Source: Diphasiastrum complanatum (taxonomy: Eukaryota; Streptophyta; Lycopodiopsida; Lycopodiales; Lycopodiaceae). From it: DNA of 56,765 nt. Positions within the stretch are counted from its first letter, which is position 1. Every line of letters begins with the position of its first letter. Below are positions 36,761 to 46,460 of this stretch, in pieces. The stretch covers positions 1 through 56,765 of the forward strand of contig MU833411.1 of NCBI GenBank assembly GCA_029204225.1, given 5' to 3'. Position numbers and translations under genes: made by a program. Under the pieces are notes generated by a model. The model did no database searches. It worked only from the letters and a program-made list of their open reading frames with translations, and was not told where the DNA came from.

Positions 36761-37863
36761 TGTCAGAAATAGGATGGATAAATTGCAGCGAAAACTCCTA
36801 CTTCTAATGCATGACTACGCCTATCAATTTCAAACAAAGCTGTAGTGATAGAAATCACGTTCGATCTTATAGTAACTAACTTTGAAATCATCAGTACTAC
36901 AGTGATTACGTAGCCAAACATAAAGTATTGAATTCTCAAACAATTTCTATTAGTTACAAAAGCAATACAGAGATGCAAGCATGCTGACATCTACTAAATG
37001 CAATAAGAAGATAGTATTGATTCAGAAAAACAAAATCAGATGCTAATGAGCGCAAGACAATAGCGGATAGAAACCGTGCACTCTAAGTTGTCTCTGAGTA
37101 ACTGAGAATAAGTCTGAAATAAGCAACTCTGCTGATAAGCAGTAGCGCAATAACAATTCTAAAATAAATCTCTAAAAGACTGAGCTAGAATGCTCAAGAG
37201 AATTCAAGCTTGAAAGCTTGATAGAAAGCTAACTATTCAATACTTGCTGATCTATTGATCAAAAACTTATTCAGATCTTGATAATTGAGATGTATGAACA
37301 GCTGATTTATACTAAGTAATTAGGTCGTCAAATGCGATTGCCAGTTGGCTGGAAACTATTGACATTCATCCAGTTCTTTCTCAAAAATCAATTGTTGATA
37401 AGCGGTGACATTTGGCCGTAAACATTCTGTTAGCATAAATGAACATAGACTGTCACTCTGCAGAAATGAACGTAAACTACCACAGGCGATAGTGTCGCAA
37501 AAAGGCAAAAAATGTGACACTGCATTTTTACTCGTGATTTTTGACAGGCGAAAAATGCGAAAAGGCGACACTGCATTTTTACACGCAATTCTTGACAGGC
37601 AAAAAATGCGCACAGTCAACATTGCATTTTTACACGCAATTCTTGACAGGCAAAAAAGGTGACACTGCATTTTTACACGCAATTCCTAACAGGCAAAAAA
37701 GCCGACATTGTTGTCGAACTCCGTGTAATTCTGCAGACTATGTCAAAACACTTGTAATTTTACAGACTGTAAAAAGACACAAAAAAATCCGCAAAACTTT
37801 ATAAACAATTGGACGAAGATTAAAACCGATTAGTTGATTAGTAGGAAGGAGAATAATCCAACA
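36761..37863 (-). repeat. 5' LTR of the copia element (full length, ~1.1 kb)
   Basis: The outer 525 bp (37339-37863) pairs with the 3' LTR. The inner 578 bp is assigned to the LTR because it ends CTGACA directly before a primer-binding site and holds a TATA-like sequence (AGTATAAATC at about 37308-37317, minus strand) where U3 should end. About 37500-37700 contains roughly four ~50 bp units built from GCGAAAAATGCG, GGCGACACTGCATTTTTACA and CGCAATTCTTGACAGG. Confidence 0.7.
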
Positions 37864-38200
37864 AAACTTTGTATCCATGATTATTGGCTTCAGTTTCCAA
37901 GCTGAGTTTCAGCACAAGACGAAAATTAATGAAATTATGAGTAGAACCATTAGCTAATAAAATATTTACTTTTTGATTTTTAACCGTGCCAGTTAAATGG
38001 AAACGTTCATTAGGCAAGAAAGAAGCAATACTAAAAGAACATTTGCATTCACAATCCGTCAGGGAAATTTCCAAAGTTTTACCTTTACCTCCAGGGATTT
38101 CGATCATCTGTGCCGCAGGTTTCTTCCTTTCCGGACAAAATTTTATCATATGTCCAGGCTTATTACAAATTTTATCATATGCCCAGACTTATTATGAATG
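37864..38200 (-). pseudogene. Gypsy zinc knuckle and protease
   Basis: The minus strand reads PCFIHNKSGHMIKF, then a 29 bp tandem duplication (38138-38195) that shifts the frame, then FCPERKKPA. The protease follows as VNILLANGSTHNFI, where the catalytic D-S/T-G appears as NGS. The frame ends in ETEANNHGYKV at the copia boundary. In related elements the linker continues for about 100 residues before RT, and that part is not found on the other side of the copia insertion. Confidence 0.75.
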
Positions 38201-38245
38201 AAACATGGATTCTCTTTCTTAGTCTTCATCCGGGACACTCAGTTT

Positions 38246-39026
38246 CTAGGAATCCGATGCCAATTGATCTAATTTGTCGAAATATTTTTTTGCTCGGTTT
38301 GGACCGCGCTTCTTCCTCTTCTTGGTTTTCAAAGCGATTGGAATCTCCTGAGGCTGCTTCCTGGATGCCACCCCTATGGAATCATATGCTTTTGTAATCC
38401 GAAAAGCATCCTTGAGGCTTTGAAGCACATTCCTCCTGCATTTGTTCTGATAGTGGGTAGGCACCCAAACTGCCATAAAGCCAACTTAGCATCAAATGAT
38501 GGCACTCTATTCTATAGGTCCATAAATTTTTGGATATAAGAGTCCAGACTCTTACTATCCATCTTGCAATTCACAAATTTTTGGTAGTAATCTATGTCAT
38601 CAGCTATTACGAAAGCTTTTTTAAAGACTTCTGCAAAAGCATCCCAAATAGTGGGCTTCACCGACAAATCTCGCCACCACGACGACGCCTTGATGCGCAA
38701 GAATAACACGACACTTTCAATTTTCTTCTCATATGGAGCACCATGCAAGCTGAAATAACTACTCCACTTAACAAGTCAGTCCTCCACTACCTCCGGTTTC
38801 TTCTCCTTCTTCTCTCCCGAATAGGTCTCGGGTTGAAAAAACTGAGATTGGGTGAAGACAACAATTTGACCTGGCTCAACATAACTTCCATTTGTTGATC
38901 TCTCATATTATTTTGATGGTTCATATCATTGAATCCATATGTTATAAAATCATGCAAAAACCTCTCCAAGCCCAAAAGTGATGTTACCAATAGTCTTAAA
39001 CGATCTATTAGACTTCCGTGAAGCAT
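38246..39026 (-). pseudogene. Gypsy gag (capsid)
   Basis: The minus strand contains ETYSGEKKEKKPEVVED, a stop where Trp is expected, LVKWSSYFSLHGAPYEKKIE, then VVLFLRIKASSWWRDL (the W-W of the retrotransposon gag capsid) and DAFAEVFKKAFV, DSYIQKFMDL. The frame shifts near 38510 into AVWVPTHYQNKCRRNVLQSL and a Lys/Arg-rich tail. Several frameshifts and stops show it is dead. Confidence 0.8.
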
Positions 39027-39030
39027 TCAT

Positions 39031-41782
39031 ACAGGACCTAAGAAGAGTATGGGCTGAGAACGATGATTTTTTGATTTTTAGAAGGGAGTTTGGCTTCAAA
39101 CTTGATGGAGATGGAACATAAGCCACCGGCCATCAATTTATAGGTCTGATAGCTTGCTGGACAGTCAAGAGGAGTATGAAATAGGCTGTATAATTTTTAG
39201 CATGATCTTCTAATGGATTGAGAGCAATCTATCCCCCAAAAATCACCAAAAAAGACTATTTTTTGGCTTTTTTCGGCTTTCTACAAGCTCAATTCATGGA
39301 ATTCTTGGCTCTAACTTCAGGGAAAGCTTCAAAAGACTTTCACTTTTGGCGAGCTCTACAAGGTGTTTTACAGCAACCTAATATCCAACTTTATGAAAAA
39401 ACAAGCAAAAATGATAATTTTTAGCTATTTTCCGGTTTTTTCTTCACCATAAAGTGGAAATTCATGAGATGCAATTCTTTCTCAAGCACATGAAACTCAA
39501 TTTACAGAATTATAGTCATCCTAATGATATGATCTTGCTGGATTTTAGCTCTTACTATCAATTTCTAGTCAAAAACCTTGAAAAACAAGCAATTTTTTAC
39601 TAAAGCATAGTCTAGAACCATAAATCATGAAAAGAACTGGCATACATCATTAATTTCAACATTAATAATCCTTAAAATGAAAGTACATTTGCTGGAAAAT
39701 TCAGATCTACATAAGATTTGAGCTACATAAGAAGCTCCAAAACAACATCACAAATTGGCTTCCATGGACAATTCTCATAAAACCCAAAAAAATACGAGAG
39801 AATCGGATCTTAGCAACATGCAAATGGAAACCAGAAGAATACACCCACTTGCAATCTTGTTCTCCACCTGGATGAGAATACCTATTGATCCACACCAAAA
39901 TTTTGACAAAAAGCAACACCACTCCAAGTTCTCCGATCTCTAATATCAATCTTAGGGAAAGCTTCTCAAGATCTTGCTTACAAGACAAACAATAGAGAAC
40001 ACACTATAGCTAGGTTGATTGAGTACCTCCATGATTGAAGGATTTTGGTCCTATAATTTAGGAATCATGATCAAACAAACCTAACTAACCCTATGAATGA
40101 GATCTAACCTATCTAGGGTAGTCTAAAAACGTGGCAACATGGATTCACACATGTGGGACCCACCTATGCACAAATTTACATGGTTTAATCAAGCTAGATT
40201 TGTCAATTTTTCACAAATGATTAACAAATTTTTATACTCAATATTGACAATAATCACAATCATTATTCAGAATATTTCAATATTCACAAGTATTCACAAT
40301 CAATATTCATCACAATCACAACTAGTATTCACAATAATCACGATCAATATTCAAGATATTCGCTTTTCAATATTTACAATCTTAAATAATGGTTGCCAAT
40401 CATCAATCAAGTAGCCATTATAATGCATCTTTGAAAAATTGATCAATTCTTCATCCAATATATAGAGGACATTTTGTGTACATCCTACAAAAGAAGATGC
40501 TATAAAAAACAATAGAAATATAATATTGTCAAAAAAATTACCAAAACATATTCTCCCTTGTCATATTTCTCGATTCAAGCATGCGAGAGCACAATAAGAA
40601 AAAAAAAAATTAGAAACGTTGTGGAATCAAGCATACATCAGCTTTAAGGTCTCCTAGTCACATATGTGATTATTATAATCTGTATGTTTACATCGAGCAT
40701 GCAATAGCCAATTAAATTTGTCTGCTTTTTTTCATGCATGCATGCTATGTTCTTTTTTTCATGCATGGAGGCTCACTTTCATATTGGGTAATTGAGCCCT
40801 CCACCAAAGTCTAAATCTATTTGTGAGATTTGTGAAAAATTCAACTAGTTTAGTTGTTTGATCTTGGCAATTTTGAGGCCAAATTTAGAGCTCAACTTAG
40901 AGATAGATTTTTTTTATGTCAATAAAGGCCTAAATAGTGTGTACTATTTTTGTCAAGTAGATAAATGTATGAGGTCGAGTTTGGACCCATTCTAATTGAC
41001 TAATTTTCATACATTGCATCTAGACTAGAATTTCTAGGTCATTTGGTAAGATACCAAGAAATTACCATTTAGGGCAAGTGGCCAAATAACATTTGAGCAG
41101 CTATAAATAGTAGTAGCGGCGTGGAGAACATATAATTGTATTCTCTTTTGATGTGAAGAATTCATCTCTTATGATTCTATGTCCATCTCATGTGTATTTT
41201 TCTTGATATTTTGGTTTTCTATGTGTAGAATGTTGATTTTCTTGTAGATCTTGCTTTCACACGTGTGAAGGACAATAGGCTATTGTCGTTGTATGGACAT
41301 GGACAATATCTTAATGTATTTAAGTGCTTATGGTCAGATCATTATGCATTTCTAAGTTTTAGCATGCATAAAGTTGTGTGATCCATCAAGCATGTTCTGG
41401 ATCTGATTTTTTCCAAGATTGGAATATATCTAGATTCACAAATTTAATTTGAAAAGTCAATAATGTCATTAGGTAAACACAAATGCAAGAAAAATGTCAG
41501 GAGCTCCATACCAAACAAAAATAGACATTGTGTGGGACCACTTTTGGGGTACACTATATTGTTACATCATTTGGTATACAAAGTAACTTGTCTAACAAAT
41601 CGCATAAACTGGCTGCTGAAGCTCAGAGAATAAATGGGAATTAAAAACTTAAAATAAGAAACTATTCACCCTCCCCTCAAGATTGAATGGTCAACATAAA
41701 AAGAAACTAAGTGTTGGTGACCAACTTTATAGAACTCACAATTTTTAGCACAACACCATTAAGGACATTGGAAAAAGGTTCA
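39031..41782. other. Possible 5' end of the gypsy element and unannotated sequence
   Basis: A degenerate primer-site match (minus TGATATTAGAGA, about 39937-39948) suggests the gypsy 5' LTR lies beyond 39950, but I could not pair it with a second LTR. At 40240-40380 an AATATTCACAAT-type word repeats irregularly. TATAAATA occurs at 41102-41109 on the plus strand with no gene following it. No ORF here has a recognisable domain. Confidence 0.35.
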
Positions 41783-42239
41783 TAATCCCTTGAAGTAAGG
41801 AGCCCAAAGTGGCATCTTGAAGCTACTAGAGGGTGTGGGAAGTGGAGCCAACAAGAAAAATTCCATTAGGCTTTGTAGGGATTACCCCATACTCTGCTTC
41901 ATACTTGGCAATGGCTACAGGCCCATTTATGTCAAATCTCACCTTCTCTTTCCAACAAGCTCTAGCATTATATGATGCCCCACATACAAGTTTCCCTTTC
42001 TAAGGTACAATCCCATAAACAAGGCCTTGAGCTTTGCAGACCTCCATCATCTTGAGCATGTACTTCAAGATGCCATCTTGTGCCCTTGGCATCTTCTTGC
42101 ACTGAGCTTGCTCTTGAGACTGTTTCTGCTTGGATTTCTATTACTGCTCTTTGATGCACTTCAATTTGATGCTATCTCGCCACATTCACTTTTCCAGTTT
42201 TTTCACATCGATCTCATCATGACTAAGCTCAACATCACA
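41783..42239 (-). pseudogene. EIN3/EIL transcription factor pseudogene fragment
   Basis: One continuous minus-strand frame of about 150 codons matches the DNA-binding region of ETHYLENE-INSENSITIVE3-like proteins: ELSHDEIDVKKLEK, stop, MWRDSIKLKCIKEQ, two stops, [43 protein letters not shown]-stop-KGK, then [20 protein letters not shown] and HTL, two stops, LQDATLGSLL. EIN3 proteins are nuclear regulators of ethylene responses. Six in-frame stops but no indels are seen. Most stops fall where Arg or Gln is expected, consistent with C-to-T change. The fragment covers roughly residues 45-190 of a ~600-residue protein; the rest is absent or unrecognisable. No introns are expected here, so a processed or a DNA copy cannot be told apart. 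Confidence 0.9.
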
Positions 42240-44219
42240 CATTCCATCTTATCCCAAAAGCTATCTGAATTCAATCCAAAGCACACCAAAGTAGTCACCA
42301 AATATCCACTTTATTGATTTCTCTTTAAAGTAAATATCAAGTTACAAGCCTAAACACATAAGAGCATTGTTGCTAAGTCTCCTCATGGCCACCTACTGCA
42401 TAGATTATGATGAGGAATGCCTCTCTCTAGGCCCACTTATACATAATCCTCAAGCACCCACTTAACCCTAACACTTTCCTAATATTGAGACATGGCGAGT
42501 CCCGACACTTGCCACCCAACACTTGCCACTTGGCAGTACCCTGACACATTGGCAAGCGAGTAGGAGGACCGTCCGATCCGTGTCACTCATGCATTGGACC
42601 AAGTGTCCCAATGAACATATGACATGTCCTGTTGACCGGTCAACTCCTACTTTTTGGGAGATCAGTCCATCAACCTCTGAATTAGGACCCAGTACCCTAT
42701 GCCAAATATAAGCAAGTCAACAAGTTACCAAGCTGCTATTTACATTATCTTACAAAATACCACAGGCTAGTGTGAGCCATTTAATATAGTAGGAGCCTGA
42801 ATACATGCCATAGAAGGGCCTCAAAAAAAAGTTTCATCTCAATCGTCCATTTGCAGCTGCTACATCATGTATCCTTCATTTGACAACTCGCTACCGTCTT
42901 GTAACAACTTTCGAAGCTCCCACGGCTTAACCTGCTACCATCGGTAGCCAACTTCCTCATGAAATACACCTAGTACATAATGTGTGTCACAAAAATCTTA
43001 AAAGAATCAAAAGAAACTCATTTTCCAATGTTATGTTAATAATTTCATCTATGCGAGCAATGTAGCCTTCTGCTACAAACTTGCCATGGCCTTCTTGTGG
43101 GTGTACAATGTATTTTTTGTGCATACAATGATCTTTAGGCTAGGCATACCATGCATTATGCTGGAAAGCCCATGGGCTTTTCTAGCCATAATGCCCTTTA
43201 TATTGGAAAGCCCATGAGCATCTTTTATTCCGCATGCAAAGAACTACATGCATATTTCTACCTGCCGACTACATTAAGAAATGGGTTATATGCTACATCT
43301 ACAAAATGTTGGTGAATCAAACATGATCTACTTTTTTCCATTCATGCATGTTCACTTTCATGTTGGGTAAGTGAGCCCTCTATTAAGGTTATTGCCTTTG
43401 CAAGGCAAGGCCAAAAATGGTAACAGTCGCTACCATGATGGCTTCCTCATGTATTAGATGTAAAATGGCTCTCCTATTTCTTTTTTGTTAAAGAGTGAGC
43501 CAAAAATTCCCAAACAAAAACCATGAGAGAGAGAGAGAGAGGAGCAATACCTTATGTAGAGGACTAAGGGGTCCATGTAGACATACAATACTTAAACTCT
43601 ACATCCCAGCCGATTTGATATCCATAGGGTCTGTTCTACAACAACCTGGATTGAAAAACAAGGGTTTTCACAGCAGCCGGGATTTTGAGCGTGTCAAGCA
43701 CGATGCAAGATTGGGGTGGAAGATGAATGAAGTGCTAGTGAGGGAGGACACCCAGGGGATGCGCAGGGTGACCCAGAAAAAGAGTGAAAGGAAAATGTAC
43801 ATGAGCGATTTTCATTTATGGAGGGATGGGAGATGAGCAAGGAAGTGTGAGTTTTGTTAGAGGTGGAGGAGATGGGGCTAAGCTTGGGAACAAAGAGAGA
43901 GCTTTTTCCTGCTTGAAGGAGAAGATTTTCGAGCAAAGAAGAAGGGACATTAATTGCTTGGGCTGTTGAGACTCAAAGTCAAGAGAAGAAGCTAACTCTT
44001 TATTAAGGTAGAGGATGGAGTGCGCAGGGGAGCTAAGTTATGCAGCATCCACTAGGTGGTGTTGGATAATATTTTTGTGAAAATGATGGAGATGTGTCAT
44101 GTACTTATATTCATGCCTTAGTGTGAACATTCGGACTTGTAAATTCTAACCTACCACAACATGCCATGTATACGTTTTTTACTTTCATAACCACTACGTA
44201 CGATAATGACTGTTTGTAG
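42240..44219. other. Intergenic sequence with dispersed repeat fragments
   Basis: A block near 43340-43390 (TTCATGCATGTTCACTTTCA, then TGTTGGGTAAGTGAGCCCTC) is a diverged direct copy of 40733-40805. GGAAAGCCCATGRGC occurs twice near 43160-43215. A short GA run lies at 43526-43541. The 113-codon ORF at 43495-43836 has no recognisable domain and no ATG start. Confidence 0.4.
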
Positions 44220-44455
44220 ATCCATAGCAGCTGTGAGGAGTGATATCGAACACATGGCATCATCCGGTTGGCTCAAAAGAGGCAGATTCTAAGTCATAGC
44301 AGAGATTTTGAAACGTCTTTAATTTGCACCGTAGATTCACAACTGATATTCATGATCCAACGGTGGGCTACGTGCCGTAGCACTCCTCGCCGCTCCAGCT
44401 GCTCGAAGTGCCACGGCCAATAGCCCACCTCCGCATCACGAATACCTAGTCCATA
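44220..44455 (-). mobile_element. Hairpin element copy B, upstream of the Obg gene
   Basis: Reverse complement of the element at 12603-12847, with inverted repeat arms at about 44345-44371 and 44421-44445. TCCATAG occurs at both edges (44221-44227 and 44450-44456) and could be a target-site duplication or part of the element. It ends 228 bp before the proposed Obg start codon, hairpin end towards the gene. Confidence 0.8.
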
Positions 44456-44682
44456 GTGAGGATATAATTGCTTGTCCTCTCGTCTCGTCCCTACGAGGGC
44501 TCTTTCTAGAACTTGCCAACATATGCTTACATGGGCCTCCAAAAAACCATTATGTATTCTATTCCATAGAAGAATTGGACATGTAATGTTTTTGTATTCT
44601 GTTTTTAGGGTTTGTTTCTTCTGCATGGAAATGTTCTATTGCAGCGGCTAACCCTAAAGTTCGTTCAATCTCTTTTCAGCTC

Positions 44683-45107
44683 ATGGCAATGCGCAAGGTA
44701 AAGATTCTGAAAGCATTCAGCGATGGTGCTGGAGCTTTTGGTCTGGAGGATATTCTGAATGGTGTATTGATTCTGAGCTTTGCTTTTTAGTGCGAGGTTT
44801 CATTCTGAAAAGCGTTTTGGGTTGTTTGTGAGCTTTGCTTTGCTTTGTTCTAACATATGATGTGTTTGGCAGCAGCGATGGCTGATGCAGCTCTGGCGAG
44901 AAAGCTTGGAGCCTTGCTTACCCTTTTCCTGCTACCTAATGTCGGTTGCAAGTGTCCACTCCGATGCAGGCAAGAAAAATAAGCGGGCTCCTTTGCAAGA
45001 GCGCAAAATGGTAGATAGATTCCGATTATGCGTGCGAGGCGGCGAAGGTGGATCGGGCTGCGCAAGTTTTCGCAAAAGTCGACACTTTCGCCATGGTGCT
45101 GCAGATG
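44683..45107 (+). CDS. Obg exons 1 and 2 (intron 44698-44872)
   Basis: ATG GCA ATG CGC AAG is followed by GTAAAG, and the acceptor TTTGGCAG precedes CAGCGATGG. Joining them keeps the frame and gives MAMRKQRWLMQLWRES, an import-signal-like start. Exon 2 then encodes RFRLCVRGGEGGSGCASFRK, the start of the Obg fold, and ends GAT G before GTGATGG. An alternative start is the ATG at 44885 without exon 1. The 15-nt first exon is a prediction from splice signals. Confidence 0.65.
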
Positions 45108-45241
45108 GTGATGGACTTACCTTGTTTTGGTGAGATTTTAAGATATGGAACTCTCTTGAGCAATGTATCAAACCCTAACGCCTAATCCCGAGACCCCGAG
45201 ACGTAACTTCATTTATAACCTGATGGGATTGGTGTGTGCAG

Positions 45242-45321
45242 GTGGGAATGGCGGTAAAGGAGGAAGTGTAATATTGGAGTGCTCTGCTGCAATATGGGAT
45301 TTCAGTAATCTGCAACACCAC
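45242..45321 (+). CDS. Obg exon 3
   Basis: The acceptor TGTGTGCAG precedes GTGGGAATGG. Across the junction the frame reads GAADGGNGGKGGSVILECSA, the second glycine-rich segment of the Obg fold, then LQHH. The donor may be GTGGTG at 45322 or GTGTGC at 45325; both keep the next exon in frame and differ by one Val. Confidence 0.75.
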
Positions 45322-46219
45322 GTGGTGTGCATCAACCTCACTTGGTTTTTATTACTTTCTATGCCGTTGTCAGCCGTTTTTTAACCCTATTTTGAGTTGT
45401 TCTTTTGACTCTTTGTTCACAAACAGTTTTTTGTGGTTGCCAAAATCTCAGTCAAGGTCTTTCTCATGTCTTCACGGTTTTCAAGCCAAGTTGCAGTCTA
45501 TAAGACGTCTTGAAGATTTTATTGGTAGTTCTCTTCTTGATGGTATCAATTTCAAATAAACTCGTTGCATTGGTATCTTGAGTGTTCCTTTGCATTTACA
45601 AAACAAAGTCGTTGGCCTTTTCAATTCAAGTCGTTGCCAAAAGAACTCCACAATTGCTCACAGGGGGACGAGCTCCACAATTGCTCACAGGGGGACGAGC
45701 TCGTGCCATGGCTGAGAACATGAGTTGCAAGCTTCTGCAATTGTGGTGTATGCGTGATGGCCCCTAAGGTTGGTTCTTTTGACAACTCTCTTTAGGGGAA
45801 GTATGTCGAGATAATGGAGAGCGAGTGGGTCATGCCGTTGTGATATGCTAATAGATTCCTCCTACAAAGATGGGGGGCTTTTCTCATTTTGAGCAATGCA
45901 AGAGTATGTCAACCTCAAGGTAGTCAAGTGCAATTCGAGCTCAGACGTGCATCTCCTTCTCATTTGGAGGAGATGGAGGAACCTCGGGTGGAGGTCCTTC
46001 ATTAGATCTTCCACTAGTGTTTAGAGCCATCCACAAAGCAAGGGAGCTCAGGGCATGGAGACCTAAGCTTATGGCAAAGGCGGATGCAGCTATCGCATAT
46101 TCTATCATTGTGCAATTCTTTCAAATCAGCCAGACACATGCATACAAGGAAATGGTGGATTGGAATTTTCGCCTCTGCTTCTATGCTATGAATGCTTGTT
46201 TTTGAAAATCATCTTTGTC

Positions 46220-46460
46220 ATGAGATTATGTCGTCTCATTTACTCTTGTAGTAAAATAACATCCAACTCATCAAAAGTAGTTTCTTGTAATGGTAACATC
46301 ATGACAAAATTTTGGTAGGCTAGAGGTACACTATTAAGCATAATGGACACTAAAACTGAATTAGCAACACTTTCTCCAATTGCTACAAGTTGGCCTTTGA
46401 GATCTTTCACTCATGTAAAATAATCTGTCATCGATTTTTCTGTATCCATTTTCAATTAAA
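46220..46460 (-). pseudogene. Ty1/copia gag scrap inside the Obg intron
   Basis: The minus strand reads TEKSMTDYFT, stop, VKDLKGQLVAIGE, then SVLVSIMLNSVPLAYQNFVM and TTFDELDVILLQE. This is the middle of a copia gag (UBN2-type; VKDL-x-QL-x-x-IGE and the L-x-SLP-x-x-Y pattern). It is antisense to the host gene. Confidence 0.6.

Larger units (their letters stand above)
32479..37863 (-). mobile_element. Ty1/copia retrotransposon nested in the gypsy element
   Basis: Minus-strand element with TG...CA termini: 5' LTR at the right (36761-37863), 3' LTR remnant at the left (32479-33002), primer site at 36749-36760 and polypurine tract at 33003-33014. The internal order gag, protease, integrase, RT, RNase H is that of copia. 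The polyprotein is broken by several stops and at least one internal deletion. The two LTRs differ at roughly one base in ten by eye over the shared 524 bp, so the insertion is not recent. No target-site duplication is seen: bases before 32479 (GCGAT) and after 37863 (AAACT) differ. Confidence 0.9.
30290..39030 (-). mobile_element. Ty3/gypsy retrotransposon, decayed, split by a nested copia element
   Basis: Minus-strand order is gag (38246-39026), zinc knuckle and protease (37864-38200), then RT, RNase H and integrase (32478 down to 30290). The copia element at 32479-37863 interrupts it between protease and RT. Both halves are in the same orientation and the junction falls at homologous-looking polyprotein positions, so they are best read as one element. 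A stretch of the protease-RT linker is absent at the junction. Stops and frameshifts occur throughout. A degenerate match to the initiator tRNA primer site lies at about 39931-39950, so the 5' LTR may start beyond that. Confidence 0.8.

Noticed and set aside
41102-41109. TATAAATA as promoter of a host gene
   Set aside because: No coding sequence follows on the plus strand; it may be a leftover LTR promoter.
41968-42159. 63-codon minus-strand ORF over the EIN3-like fragment
   Set aside because: It is a shadow frame; the homologous protein text lies in a different minus-strand frame with stops.
43495-43836. 113-codon plus-strand ORF
   Set aside because: No ATG at its start, low-complexity Arg-Glu start from a GA run, and no domain.
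44294-44626. 110-codon minus-strand ORF upstream of Obg
   Set aside because: It overlaps the hairpin element and has no recognisable domain; an equivalent ORF is not kept in copy A.
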